Positions 28,835-36,107 of a stretch of 64,000 nt of DNA are shown here, one piece after another. The translations under genes were made by a program, and so were the position numbers. How positions within the stretch are numbered: position 1 is the stretch's first letter; each line of letters opens with the position of its first letter. The notes below the pieces were generated by a model. That model ran no database searches and was not told the DNA's origin. It saw only the letters and a program-made list of their open reading frames with translations. The stretch comes from Stenotrophomonas pavanii (GTDB taxonomy: Bacteria > Pseudomonadota > Gammaproteobacteria > Xanthomonadales > Xanthomonadaceae), in NCBI RefSeq assembly GCF_900101175.1, contig NZ_FNFQ01000006.1, forward strand, positions 62,001-126,000. Reading direction: 5' to 3'.

Positions 28835-29271
28835 TCCCGGGCGGGGATCCCCAGCACCGGCAGGCCGACCTGTGGCCAGCGCAGCATCTGGTAGCGCTTC
28901 CAGAAGGTGTCACCGATGCGCGCGGCCACGTCGTTGGCCAGTTCCTGCATCGGCGCATTGCCGCACTCGGCAGTGGTGATGCGGAACAGCGCCAGCCAGC
29001 GGTCAAACAGGTCCTTGTCCAGCTCGATGGCCATGTGCTTGGACATCGGCGAGCCCTTGAAACGGCGCGTACCGCGCAGCATCGCAGACCAGAAATCGAC
29101 CAGCTGCGCCAGGTGTTCCGGCCAGTCGCGCACATGCGCGTCGAACACCGGCCCCAACCGTTCTTCCCCGCGCACGCGCGCATAGAAATCGTGGACCAGG
29201 CGGGTCACTTCCTGCTCGCTGCAAAGCTCGGCCGAAGCGACGGGAAGGACAGGCGGCGGTGTTGCGTTCAT
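28831..29271 (-). CDS. Group III truncated haemoglobin
   Basis: A 146-residue globin. VHDFYARVRGEERLGPVFD carries the B10 Tyr (Tyr30) of group III globins, then HVRDWPEHLAQLVDFWSAML and RFKGSPMSKHMAI with the proximal His79. These blocks (LGPVF, DW..HL, DFW, F/Y-KG-PM..H) define the TrHb3 class typified by Campylobacter Ctb. Such proteins bind oxygen tightly and are linked to low oxygen and nitric oxide. The ATG at 29271 is preceded by a perfect FNR box at 29323-29336. hemN follows immediately downstream. Confidence 0.93.
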   Translation of the reverse strand: MNATPPPVLPVASAELCSEQEVTRLVHDFYARVRGEERLGPVFDAHVRDWPEHLAQLVDFWSAMLRGTRRFKGSPMSKHMAIELDKDLFDRWLALFRITTAECGNAPMQELANDVAARIGDTFWKRYQMLRWPQVGLPVLGIPARD

Positions 29272-29322
29272 CGGGGCACCCAGGGCTTGCCGGCAGTGTG
29301 CCGCGACAGGCCGGCACCACCG

Positions 29323-29336
29323 TTGATCCAGATCAA
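29323..29336. promoter_or_regulatory. FNR/ANR-type box in a divergent promoter region
   Basis: TTGATCCAGATCAA is a perfect FNR consensus dyad. It lies between the leftward haemoglobin gene (start 29271) and the rightward membrane gene (start 29451). With class II spacing, starts would fall near 29288 (leftward) and 29371 (rightward); a TAGGCT at 29359-29364 sits where the rightward -10 box would be. It shares the CCAG centre with the hemN box. Confidence 0.85.
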
Positions 29337-29450
29337 TGTCGGCGCGGTCCACTGCACCTAGGCTGGCACGCCTGCAGGAAACATGCCCTGCGGATGCTGC
29401 GCCGGCCTCGGCGGAGTATACGCGCCGCCCTCATTCCGATCCGGGAAAGC

Positions 29451-29738
29451 ATGAACAGACCCTCTCCCAGCCGTCGCCAGCAGCTGATCCAGCACTGGGG
29501 TGCCATTCTCTGGCCAAGCTTCATCGCGGCCGGCGTGGCCAGCGTGGTGTTCTTCGCCTTCGTCGACCCGCTCCGGCTGCAGGCGATCAGCTTTCCGGCT
29601 ACGCCGATCAGCCGCGAACTGGGCTACACGGCAGGCTTCTTCATGTTCTGGACGGTGACGGCACTGTCCAGCGCGGTCACCTGGTACCTGCAACGGCCCA
29701 TGCCCGGCGACGACGACGACGAGCTGCCACTGGGATGA
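29451..29738 (+). CDS. Small membrane protein preceding ccoG
   Basis: A 95-residue protein. After a basic N-terminus (MNRPSPSRRQQLIQHWGAIL) come two hydrophobic segments, about residues 17-40 (WPSFIAAGVASVVFFAFVDP) and 56-80 (LGYTAGFFMFWTVTALSSAV), and an acidic C-terminus (DDDDELPLG). I recognise no named domain. Its stop overlaps the CcoG start by 4 bp (ATGA), and it lies behind a perfect FNR box, so it is probably a low-oxygen partner of CcoG. Such pairs recur in Xanthomonadaceae and Pseudomonas, as far as I recall. Confidence 0.75.
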   Translation: MNRPSPSRRQQLIQHWGAILWPSFIAAGVASVVFFAFVDPLRLQAISFPATPISRELGYTAGFFMFWTVTALSSAVTWYLQRPMPGDDDDELPLG

Positions 29739-30775
29739 CCACGAAGCCCACCCGCCCCTGGCGTTGGCGCGGCATGCTCAGCGTGCTCGTGCTGGCCCTG
29801 TTCTATGCGCTGCCGTGGCTGCGTTGGGAGGGCCACCAGGCCGTGCTGCTGGACATCAACGCACGGCGCTTCGACCTGCTTGGCTGGACGCTGTGGCCAG
29901 GCGACGTCGGCGTGCTGATCGGGATGCTGGCCGTGATGGCGGTGGGGCTTGCACTGCTGACCCACCTGGCCGGACGCGTCTGGTGTGGCCATGCCTGCCC
30001 GCAGACGCTGTGGCGCCGTGCCTTCGACGGGATCGCACGCGGCATGGCCCGGGTGCTGCCGGTGCCGGCCGTAGGCCCCGCCACCCAGGTAGCCTGGGCG
30101 GTGCTCTCGCTGTGGACCGGCATCACCTTCGTCGGCCTGTTCAGCCCGATCAGCGAGCTGGTGGCAGCGGCACCGCGCGTCGGCTGGAGCGGCTGGGAAA
30201 CATTCTGGGTGCTGTTCTATGCCGCAGCCACCTGGGGCAATGCCGGCGTGCTGCGCGAACAGGTCTGCCGATCGCTGTGCCCGTTTGCACGCATGCAGCC
30301 GTTGCTCACCGATCCGCATACACCGCGGATGCTGTACGACGCACGCCGGGGCGAACCGCGCGGCGCACGCCCGTTCGGCCTCGGCGGCGTGCTGGGCCGC
30401 GGCCGCGGCCTGCTCGACCCGGTGACCGCCCAGGACTACGTGTTCCGCGCGGCACATCCGCTGCTGGCCGGACCCATGCCGACCTTCAGCGCAGACCGCC
30501 TGGGTGATTGCAGCGATTGTGCCGCCTGTGTCCGCGCCTGCCCGATGCAGCTGGACATCCGCCAGGGACCGCAGGCCGACTGCCTGGCCTGTGGCGCCTG
30601 CCTGGACGCCTGTGCGCAGGAACAGCACCAGGCCGGTTTCGGGCCGGGCCTGGTGCGCTACTGCAGTCCGCAGGCAATGGCCGGGCAACCGCGGCAGTGG
30701 TGGCGACCGCGGACCCTGGCACTGCTGTCGATGCTGCTGGCGCTGCTGGCCTGCGGCGCCTGGCGCCTGCTGTGA
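29735..30775 (+). CDS. ccoG: CcoG/FixG/RdxA-type ferredoxin membrane protein, short form
   Basis: A 346-residue inner-membrane iron-sulfur protein. Membrane segments lie at about 14-28, 58-80, 125-145, 165-180 and 322-345. CGHACPQTLW (Cys84, Cys88) and CRSLCPFARMQ flank the membrane part, and CSDCAACVRACPMQL with CLACGACLDACAQ form two 4Fe-4S sites. CcoG proteins are cupric reductases that aid assembly of the cbb3 oxidase copper site. Usual members have about 460-480 residues with a C-terminal Ig-like FixG_C domain; that domain is absent here, replaced by a final membrane helix. No ccoNOQP genes are adjacent. Confidence 0.85.
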   Translation: MTTKPTRPWRWRGMLSVLVLALFYALPWLRWEGHQAVLLDINARRFDLLGWTLWPGDVGVLIGMLAVMAVGLALLTHLAGRVWCGHACPQTLWRRAFDGIARGMARVLPVPAVGPATQVAWAVLSLWTGITFVGLFSPISELVAAAPRVGWSGWETFWVLFYAAATWGNAGVLREQVCRSLCPFARMQPLLTDPHTPRMLYDARRGEPRGARPFGLGGVLGRGRGLLDPVTAQDYVFRAAHPLLAGPMPTFSADRLGDCSDCAACVRACPMQLDIRQGPQADCLACGACLDACAQEQHQAGFGPGLVRYCSPQAMAGQPRQWWRPRTLALLSMLLALLACGAWRLL

Positions 30776-30784
30776 ATCAACCGG

Positions 30785-31021
30785 TCAACGCGGCCCGCTG
30801 GCGTGCGGCGGAACCAGCTGCGCACGCCGTACGATGCCGAGCTGCTCGATGATGAGCGCCATTTCATTGGTGAATTCGGTGCGCTCGGTCCCCTGCGGAA
30901 CCAGGCGGTCAAGCACCTGCTGGTAGGTATCCCAGAACGCCGGACCGCATCCGTGTTTGTGATAACTGGCTTCCAGTTCGCGGCGTACCCGTTCAGCCAA
31001 GCCATGCATGCCGTATTCCAT
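30785..31021 (-). CDS. Small conserved-looking cytoplasmic protein, unknown
   Basis: A 78-residue protein starting MEYGMHGLAERVRRELEASY. It is helical and amphipathic, with one Cys (KHGCGPAFWD) and acidic/basic balance, ending in a Pro-rich tail. GGAGG lies 4 nt before the ATG at 31021, a clear ribosome-binding site; an in-frame ATG at 31048 has none. It converges with ccoG with a 9-bp gap. I do not recognise a family. Confidence 0.6.
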   Translation of the reverse strand: MEYGMHGLAERVRRELEASYHKHGCGPAFWDTYQQVLDRLVPQGTERTEFTNEMALIIEQLGIVRRAQLVPPHASGPR

Positions 31022-31373
31022 ACGACCTCCGTTGGACTTGTTCTGCATCGTTGACGGTCTACCGACTCACTTGCGAGCTACTGAAAGACTCCCGGGCTTC
31101 ACGTCCGGTTGATCCCAATTAGTCACAGATTTCACTACAGGTCAATTACATACGGCGACTTTCGTGATTGAAATTATTAATCGTTCACGAAATTACATAC
31201 GGGGAGGCGGGTTCCCCGGATGGGCTGGACCCGACACAGCCTTCCATCCTCCATCCGCCGCTCCGTTAGGCATCGTCGATGGTCAATCCCGTGCCCATCG
31301 AACTTTCCTATGTTGCTAAGCATACTTTGCAAATGGCCCATGGGGTGTTGCATGCGACAAAAGGCGGCGTAAC
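31022..31373. other. Gene-free A+T-rich regulatory-looking stretch
   Basis: About 350 bp without a convincing frame. Composition drops sharply toward A+T between about 31080 and 31200. It contains a direct repeat AATTACATACGG (31144-31155 and 31191-31202) and, between the copies, an 8-bp inverted repeat TTTCGTGA / TCACGAAA (31160-31167 and 31185-31192) around TTGAAATTATTAATCGT. It may hold the promoter for the 78-residue gene and binding sites for a dimeric regulator. Confidence 0.6.
31144..31202. repeat. Direct repeats enclosing an inverted repeat (candidate operator)
   Basis: AATTACATACGG occurs at 31144 and 31191, 47 bp apart start to start. TTTCGTGA (31160-31167) and TCACGAAA (31185-31192) form a dyad whose right arm abuts the second direct repeat. 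The nested symmetry in an otherwise G+C-rich chromosome suggests protein binding. Confidence 0.6.
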
Positions 31374-31583
31374 TCACGCCTGTTCGGGCTGTGTTGCCTG
31401 AGTTGCAGGGAACAGCTTGGGGTATCGCTGATGCAGGATGTATTGACGTAGCGCAGGAATCGGGAAATCCCGAGGCCATTGCGACACTGCGGATCGGCTT
31501 ATGCCAAAGAAGCGCGCCAGTTCGGCGTCGGTCCGGAAACCCAGCCGGGTGCGCACCTGCCGCTTGCTCCAGAAATCGGTCAC
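31374..31583 (-). CDS. Cro-like small helix-turn-helix protein
   Basis: A 69-residue protein starting at GTG 31583, with AGAAGGA six to seven bases upstream. The helix-turn-helix reads TDAELARFFGISRSAVSQWP (about residues 18-37), the pattern of Cro/YdaS-type repressors. The rest (ALRQYILHQRYPKLFP) forms a third helix and short tail. It is divergent from an XRE-family gene 78 bp away, the geometry of a phage immunity switch. No phage structural or integrase gene is near. Confidence 0.7.
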   Translation of the reverse strand: MTDFWSKRQVRTRLGFRTDAELARFFGISRSAVSQWPRDFPIPALRQYILHQRYPKLFPATQATQPEQA

Positions 31584-31661
31584 GGTCGGTCCTTCTGTTA
31601 ACCAGACTTATTCTTGGAACAAGGGTTCTTTGCGATCCACGCGTTAAGCTGGCTTGCATAG
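31584..31661. promoter_or_regulatory. Divergent operator/promoter region between Cro-like and CI-like genes
   Basis: Two overlapping dyads sit mid-way: CTTG-GAA-CAAG at 31613-31623 and GAAC-AAGG-GTTC at 31617-31628. GTTAA also occurs at 31598 and CGTTAA at 31642. These are candidate binding sites for the two flanking HTH proteins. Confidence 0.55.
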
Positions 31662-32096
31662 ATGAATACTCTCGGCCAACGACTCGCCATTGCCATGAAG
31701 AAAGCCGGCCACCCGCGCCCGGCCGATCTGGCCCGCGCCGCCGCTTCGACGACGGCAACCATCAGCAACTGGCTCAACGACCATGTCAGCCCCGCCCACG
31801 TGAAGGCCGAACAGCTGTTCCGCATCGCCGATGCGGCCAAGCTGGACGCGCGCGAATTGCTGTACGGCGTGAGCGGGCTTGGCGTCGGTGAGCGGGGCAA
31901 CACCTATATCCCCAGCCAGGCCCACCTGGATGTCTGGCAGGACGCCTACGAACTGGTCAGCCACCTGGTGGAGGAGAAAGGGCTGGAGATCGACCATCGC
32001 CGCCACGCGGCCCTGGACCTGCTGGCCTTCGAGCTGCTGATGGACGGCTTCAGCCGCAGCAAGGTCATCCGGGTGCTGACGACCTCCATGACGTGA
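31662..32096 (+). CDS. XRE-family (CI-like) transcriptional regulator
   Basis: A 144-residue protein. The N-terminal HTH domain spans about 1-66 (LGQRLAIAMKKAGH..., with ADLARAAASTTATISNWLND as recognition region and AEQLFRIADAAKLDARELLYG). The C-terminal part (about 80-144; LDVWQDAYELVSHLVEEKGL, HRRHAALDLLAFELLMDGFS) is helical and likely mediates oligomerisation; there is no LexA-type peptidase domain. No ribosome-binding site is obvious before ATG 31662, so the mRNA may be leaderless, as for lambda CI. It faces the Cro-like gene across a dyad-rich spacer. Confidence 0.8.
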   Translation: MNTLGQRLAIAMKKAGHPRPADLARAAASTTATISNWLNDHVSPAHVKAEQLFRIADAAKLDARELLYGVSGLGVGERGNTYIPSQAHLDVWQDAYELVSHLVEEKGLEIDHRRHAALDLLAFELLMDGFSRSKVIRVLTTSMT

Positions 32097-32118
32097 ATGC
32101 ACCGCCGCTGGTAGCATG

Positions 32119-32204
32119 GTCGGCGATGGGGATGGGGCTCCCCCGATAACCGCCTGAACGGCTGATGGCTCCTGCCAGGACGAACCGGCGTTCGTCGATG
32201 GCAG
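32119..32204 (+). ncRNA. Fluoride riboswitch (crcB motif) upstream of crcB
   Basis: The aptamer hallmarks are GGCGATGGGGATGGGGCTCC, then GATAACCGCC and GGCTGATGGCTCCTGCC, in the order of the crcB motif (about 32119-32177). The 3' conserved CTCCTGCC is overlapped by a strong hairpin, CTGCCA-G-GACGAAC-CGGC-GTTCGTC-GA-TGGCAG (32172-32204), a plausible expression platform. The crcB start follows at 32263. Fluoride binding should turn the gene on. Confidence 0.9.
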
Positions 32205-32262
32205 GCGGTGCCTGCCCTCGGCGTTCGCCATCGAATCAGCGAACCCGCACCCGAGGCACGTG

Positions 32263-32655
32263 ATGCACGCACTGAACAACTACCTCCTGGTTTTCATCGG
32301 CGGCGGGCTCGGCGCCTGCGTTCGCCACGCCTGCAACCTGATGGGTGCGCGGGTAGCCGCTGGCAGTCCGTGGCCCTGGTCGACCTTCCTGATCAACATC
32401 AGCGGTGCGCTGCTGATGGGCGTGCTGGTCGAGGCCTTCGCCCTGCGCAACGGCGCGTCACCGCAGCTGCGCCTGCTGTTGGCCACCGGCATCCTCGGCG
32501 GCTACACCACGTTCTCCACCTACGCGCTGGAAATCGGCGTGCTGCTGCAGCGCGGGCAGCTCGGCCTGGCCGCGCTGTATGCCGGCGGCTCGGTGGCACT
32601 GGGCCTGGTCGGCCTGTTCGCTGGCATGAAGCTGGCCCGGCTGGTTCTGGGCTGA
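32263..32655 (+). CDS. crcB: Fluoride ion channel CrcB/Fluc
   Basis: A 130-residue protein with four membrane segments that forms a dual-topology dimeric fluoride exporter. Signature blocks are VFIGGGLGACVRHACN, WSTFLINISGALLMG (with the channel Asn) and LATGILGGYTTFSTYALE, which holds the Phe residues lining the pore. GAGG lies 6 nt before the ATG at 32263; a GTG one codon earlier is less likely. A fluoride riboswitch precedes it. Its stop is only 3 bp from the stop of the convergent AraC-type gene. Confidence 0.96.
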   Translation: MHALNNYLLVFIGGGLGACVRHACNLMGARVAAGSPWPWSTFLINISGALLMGVLVEAFALRNGASPQLRLLLATGILGGYTTFSTYALEIGVLLQRGQLGLAALYAGGSVALGLVGLFAGMKLARLVLG

Positions 32656-32658
32656 GGC

Positions 32659-33492
32659 TCAGGCCGCGCCCGCGCGCGCCTGCCCCCGCCACTCCCGCGG
32701 CGACTGCCCGGTGTGCGCCTTGAACGCGCGCGACAGTGCCGCCTCGCTGCCATAGCCCACTTCGTCGGCAATCCGCTTCAACGGACGCCCCTGACGCAGT
32801 GCCTGCTGCGCCAGGCCCACCCGCCAGCCCTGCAGGTACTGGCCCGGCGTGGTGCCCATGGCTTCGCGGAAGCTGGAGGCGAACACGCTGCGTGACATGC
32901 CGGCGACCTCGGCCAGGTCTTCCAGGGTCCACGACTGCGCCGGCGCCTCATGCATTGCCACCAATGCCAGCCGCAGCCGCGGATGACCCAGCCCGGCGAA
33001 CAGGCCACCCCGCATCTCGCCCCCTTCCATCAGCTGGCGCAGCACCTGGATCATCACCACCTCGAACAACCGGTTGACCATCGCCGCACGCCCGCAGCGC
33101 TGCTCGAAGGCTTCTTCGAACAGCAGCTCCAGCGCGGCATTGCCGCCATGCAGATCCGTCAGGGGCATGCAGATGAAATCGGGCAACGCCGCGCTGATCG
33201 GGTTGAGCCGGCCGCCCTCGAAATGCAGGCTTGCGCAGGCCATGTCGGCGCCGTGCTGCGGATCGGTAACGAAGCGGTGCGGCAGCGGCCGCGGATACAG
33301 CAGCAGGCTCGGCACCTCGACCTGCACGGTATGCGGCCCATGCGTGACCTGGAGCGGGCCTCGCCTTACCAAATGCAGTTGGCCGGCCTCATCCTCGCCG
33401 TCCAGCGTGTTGATGCCGCACAGCGCGCCGGCATGGAACACCGAGGCGGTGACCGCGAAACGTTCCAGCAGAATGGCAAGGCGGTCGACCAT
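32659..33492 (-). CDS. AraC-family transcriptional regulator with cupin N-terminus
   Basis: A 277-residue regulator. The N-terminal half is a cupin-type sensor (about 1-170; LHLVRRGPLQVTHGPH, PSLLLYPRPLPHRF, GADMACASLHFEGGRLNPIS), typical of the AraC_binding/cupin_6 group. The C-terminal double HTH (about 185-270) has WTLEDLAEVAGMSRSVFASS, FREAMGTTPGQYLQGWRVG and RIADEVGYGSEAALSRAFKA. The ATG at 33492 begins MVDRLAILLERF. The effector and target are unknown; a divergent target is not adjacent because the next gene has the same orientation. Confidence 0.9.
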   Translation of the reverse strand: MVDRLAILLERFAVTASVFHAGALCGINTLDGEDEAGQLHLVRRGPLQVTHGPHTVQVEVPSLLLYPRPLPHRFVTDPQHGADMACASLHFEGGRLNPISAALPDFICMPLTDLHGGNAALELLFEEAFEQRCGRAAMVNRLFEVVMIQVLRQLMEGGEMRGGLFAGLGHPRLRLALVAMHEAPAQSWTLEDLAEVAGMSRSVFASSFREAMGTTPGQYLQGWRVGLAQQALRQGRPLKRIADEVGYGSEAALSRAFKAHTGQSPREWRGQARAGAA

Positions 33493-33587
33493 GACGGGAC
33501 TCCGGGTCAAGCGAGGCGAACTCAATGCGACAGATCGTATCGAAATCGGCGATTGAGTGGGCGGCAGCGGCTGAGTGACCGGCCGCG

Positions 33588-34106
33588 CTATGCCGGGCCT
33601 GCCCCGGTATAGCGCATCACCACGAAGCCCTCTTCCGCGGCCGGTGCAGCGAAGTGGCGGGTGATCCGTTCGAACTCCTCGTCGCTGGCCTGGAACGGAT
33701 GCTCGCCGAGAGCATTGCGCGCGCGCAGCCGCGCCTTGCAGACCTCATCGGCAACGTCGAGGAAATGCAGTTGATGTGCGGCGCCAACCGGCGAGAACAC
33801 TTCACGTGCCCACGCGCGGCTGGCTGGCGTATTGAATGGAAAATCGAGCACCACCGAAACACCGGCCTGCAGCAATGCGCGCAGATGATCGGCCAGCACA
33901 TTGCGCAACGCGGCGGCGCGCTGCAGATAGTCGGCAATGGAATGGATTTCGCCCGGATACAGCGCCGCCAGCCATGCGTCTTCGCTGATCAATACATGGC
34001 GCGGCTTCAACGCCAACTGCTGCGACAGGGTGGATTTTCCAGCACCGATCTTGCCGCACACCAGGTGCAGGGTCGGCGCAGGGCCGTTCGATGAAAGGTC
34101 GTGCAT
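33588..34106 (-). CDS. P-loop ATPase/kinase-like protein
   Basis: A 172-residue protein of the AAA_33/zeta-toxin-like P-loop kinase group. The Walker A motif is VCGKIGAGKSTLSQQLA (about residues 16-32), followed by VLISEDAWLAALYPGEIH and SVVLDFPFNTPASRAW, where the Asp may act as base. RARNALGEHPFQ provides a lid-like Arg. Family members phosphorylate small molecules; a toxin role is not implied by sequence alone and no antitoxin is adjacent. The gene is divergent from an alpha/beta hydrolase across about 250 bp. Confidence 0.75.
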   Translation of the reverse strand: MHDLSSNGPAPTLHLVCGKIGAGKSTLSQQLALKPRHVLISEDAWLAALYPGEIHSIADYLQRAAALRNVLADHLRALLQAGVSVVLDFPFNTPASRAWAREVFSPVGAAHQLHFLDVADEVCKARLRARNALGEHPFQASDEEFERITRHFAAPAAEEGFVVMRYTGAGPA

Positions 34107-34339
34107 CTGCGTTCTCCTTGGTGGATTCCACTACCCGGGAGAGCGCCGTATGCAACCCGCCTTCCCGGGCGGGTTGCTTGGCCGTGATGACCGCGCGCTA
34201 CCCCGCCTTCCCGAAAGGAATGCGGATAATCGATGCGGTGCTGTGCAGGGCCATGCCGCCAGCATAGAGCGCAGTACGCCCGACCGGCAATGCCCTGCGG
34301 CAGTGCAGCGCGCGCAAGGTAGTGCGGGGATCTATGCTC

Positions 34340-34366
34340 GGGGCCATTCCCGCATGGAATGGCCCC
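34340..34366 (+). promoter_or_regulatory. Perfect 11-bp hairpin at the hydrolase start codon
   Basis: GGGGCCATTCC-CGCAT-GGAATGGCCCC. The ATG at 34359 is buried in the right arm, while a second in-frame ATG at 34368 lies just beyond it. The stem could control start choice or translation of the hydrolase, or could stop transcripts entering from upstream; no U-tract follows. Confidence 0.6.
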
Positions 34367-35441
34367 GATGCACCCCTTGCTTCGATGTGCTCTTGCCCTC
34401 TGCCTGCTGCCTTGGATGACATCGCTGGCTGCACTACCGCCAGCAACGCGCACGCTCAGCGGCGAGCTGCGGGGCGCACCGTGGCGGCTGGATGTACCGG
34501 CCAATTGGAACGGCGACCTGGTGATGCTGGCCCATGGCTACGAACCGGTCGGCGTGCCGCGCACCGCACCCATGGCGGCCAGTGACAGCACCGCGCCACT
34601 GCTGGCAGCAGGTTACGCCGTCGCGCAGAGCGCCTATGCCAGCCAGGGCTGGGCAGTGGCCGATGCGATCACCGATACGGAACGCCTGCGCCAGCAGGCA
34701 GTGGGTGAACTCAGGCATGTCCGCCACACCTGGATGCTGGGATTCTCGATGGGCGGTGCCGTGACCATCGGCAGCCTCGAGCGCTTCCCACAACACTACG
34801 CAGGCGGTGTGTCGCTGTGCGGCGCCAATCTCAGTGGCGAACAGATCGCGTCCGATCTGCTGACCACGCTGGTCGCATTCGACTACTTCTTCCCCAAGGC
34901 CGATGGGCTACCGCCCGCCGGCCTGGTATCGCGCGAAGCCGCCGCGCTGCCACAGGGCGAGTTGTACCAGGGCATCGCCAGTGCGCTGCAGCGCGGTCCG
35001 CCGCACGCCGCTGTACTGGCGCGGCGGCTGCAGGTCTCCCCTGATGCACTGGCCGGCACGATCAGCCTGCACGCGCTGGTCCTGCACCAACTGGCTACAC
35101 GGAGCGGCGGCATGCCGATCGGCAACATCGGCATGATCTACAGCGGATTCGGTGATGACGCCGCGTTCAATGCCGGCGTGCAGCGCATCGATCCCGTGCC
35201 TGCGGCGCAGGCGCAAGTGCGCAGCACGCTGGCAATGACCGGCGCACTGAAGCGACCGCTGGTGATCCAGTTCAACCACAACGACCCGACCATCGTGCCG
35301 CACATGCAGACGGTGTATCCGCAATTGGCCGCACGGGCTGGCGCACGCCCGCTGCCACGCGTGCTGCCGCCGGTGGGCGAAGGTCACTGCGGTTTTTCTG
35401 GAGCGCAGGTGGTCGACGCCTTGAAGGCAGTGCAACGCTGA
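34359..35441 (+). CDS. Exported alpha/beta hydrolase
   Basis: About 360 residues (357 from the alternative ATG at 34368). A signal peptide (MHPLLRCALALCLLPWMTSLAALPP) precedes an alpha/beta hydrolase fold. The nucleophile elbow is GFSMGG (HTWMLGFSMGGAVTIGS), the oxyanion loop is VMLAHGYEP, and GEGHCGFS near the C-terminus carries the catalytic His. The Asp is probably in HNDPTIVPH. Substrate unknown. Because the first ATG lies in a hairpin, the true start may be 34368. The gene is alone on its strand between the P-loop gene and a small leftward gene. Confidence 0.8.
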   Translation: MAPMHPLLRCALALCLLPWMTSLAALPPATRTLSGELRGAPWRLDVPANWNGDLVMLAHGYEPVGVPRTAPMAASDSTAPLLAAGYAVAQSAYASQGWAVADAITDTERLRQQAVGELRHVRHTWMLGFSMGGAVTIGSLERFPQHYAGGVSLCGANLSGEQIASDLLTTLVAFDYFFPKADGLPPAGLVSREAAALPQGELYQGIASALQRGPPHAAVLARRLQVSPDALAGTISLHALVLHQLATRSGGMPIGNIGMIYSGFGDDAAFNAGVQRIDPVPAAQAQVRSTLAMTGALKRPLVIQFNHNDPTIVPHMQTVYPQLAARAGARPLPRVLPPVGEGHCGFSGAQVVDALKAVQR

Positions 35442-35620
35442 GTCCAGCGCGTGCCGCAACGCATCGCATCAAGTACCTGCCGGAAGGGGCTGCTCTGGTG
35501 GCAGGGGGCGTTCAGCCGCCGGGGCCTCGGCCTTACCCGCGGGGTGCTGCACGATGCACGCGGCCCGATCGGCATCCAGGGCCAGGCGCTGACCGCGTGA
35601 GCGCAACGATGACGGCCCAA

Positions 35621-35890
35621 TCAGCCGCCCAGCGTGCCCATCGTGAAGGTGTAGCCCGAGCTCATCAGGAATTCGCGCATGCGCATTTCCGCGCGCCGCG
35701 GTGAGGCCAGGTTGGCCGGCGCATACAGGGCATACACCAGGCCCGACCCTTCGATATGCTCGCGGCGCACTCCGCAGCGGGCGGTTTCCGAGGCGATGAC
35801 CCATCCGTCCTTCAGCCGATCCGGGCCAATGGATTGCCCGTTCTTCAAGCGGAAGGTCAACCAGCGCACATCTGCCGTGACTTTGCTCAT
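35621..35890 (-). CDS. Small protein of unknown function
   Basis: An 89-residue protein starting MSKVTADVRWLTFRLKNGQS. It reads as a small beta-rich domain (WLTFRLKNGQSIGPDRLKDG, WVIASETARCGVRREH, SGLVYALYAPANLAS) with a basic C-terminal helix. I recognise no family. An alternative ATG at 35971 has a good AAGG 4 nt upstream and would add 27 residues (MVGFHVSGSCNGEQGHQVSL...). The reading continues upstream to 36451 but there it overlaps the ADP-ribosylglycohydrolase gene and is a shadow. The start and even the reality of the gene are uncertain. Confidence 0.5.
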   Translation of the reverse strand: MSKVTADVRWLTFRLKNGQSIGPDRLKDGWVIASETARCGVRREHIEGSGLVYALYAPANLASPRRAEMRMREFLMSSGYTFTMGTLGG

Positions 35891-36107
35891 TTCCGTATCG
35901 CTCCCTGGCTGGAGCGATACCTGGTGCCCTTGCTCGCCATTGCAGCTCCCTGAGACGTGGAACCCGACCATAGCGCCTTCCCATGTCGTGGGCGGCTGAG
36001 ACTGGCCGCCACGGCGCGGCCAACTGCCGCAGGGGACGCCCGTCGCGTCGGAAAGGGTGGCAGCCAAGAGCGCCGTGCCCGCGCAGTTCGCAGGCACTGG
36101 ATGGGCC

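Noticed and set aside
31374-32096. A prophage
   Set aside because: Only a Cro/CI-like pair is present. No integrase, terminase, capsid, tail or lysis genes are found on either side.
33588-34106. A zeta-type toxin of a toxin-antitoxin pair
   Set aside because: The P-loop and Asp are compatible, but there is no small antitoxin gene beside it and many metabolic kinases share this fold.
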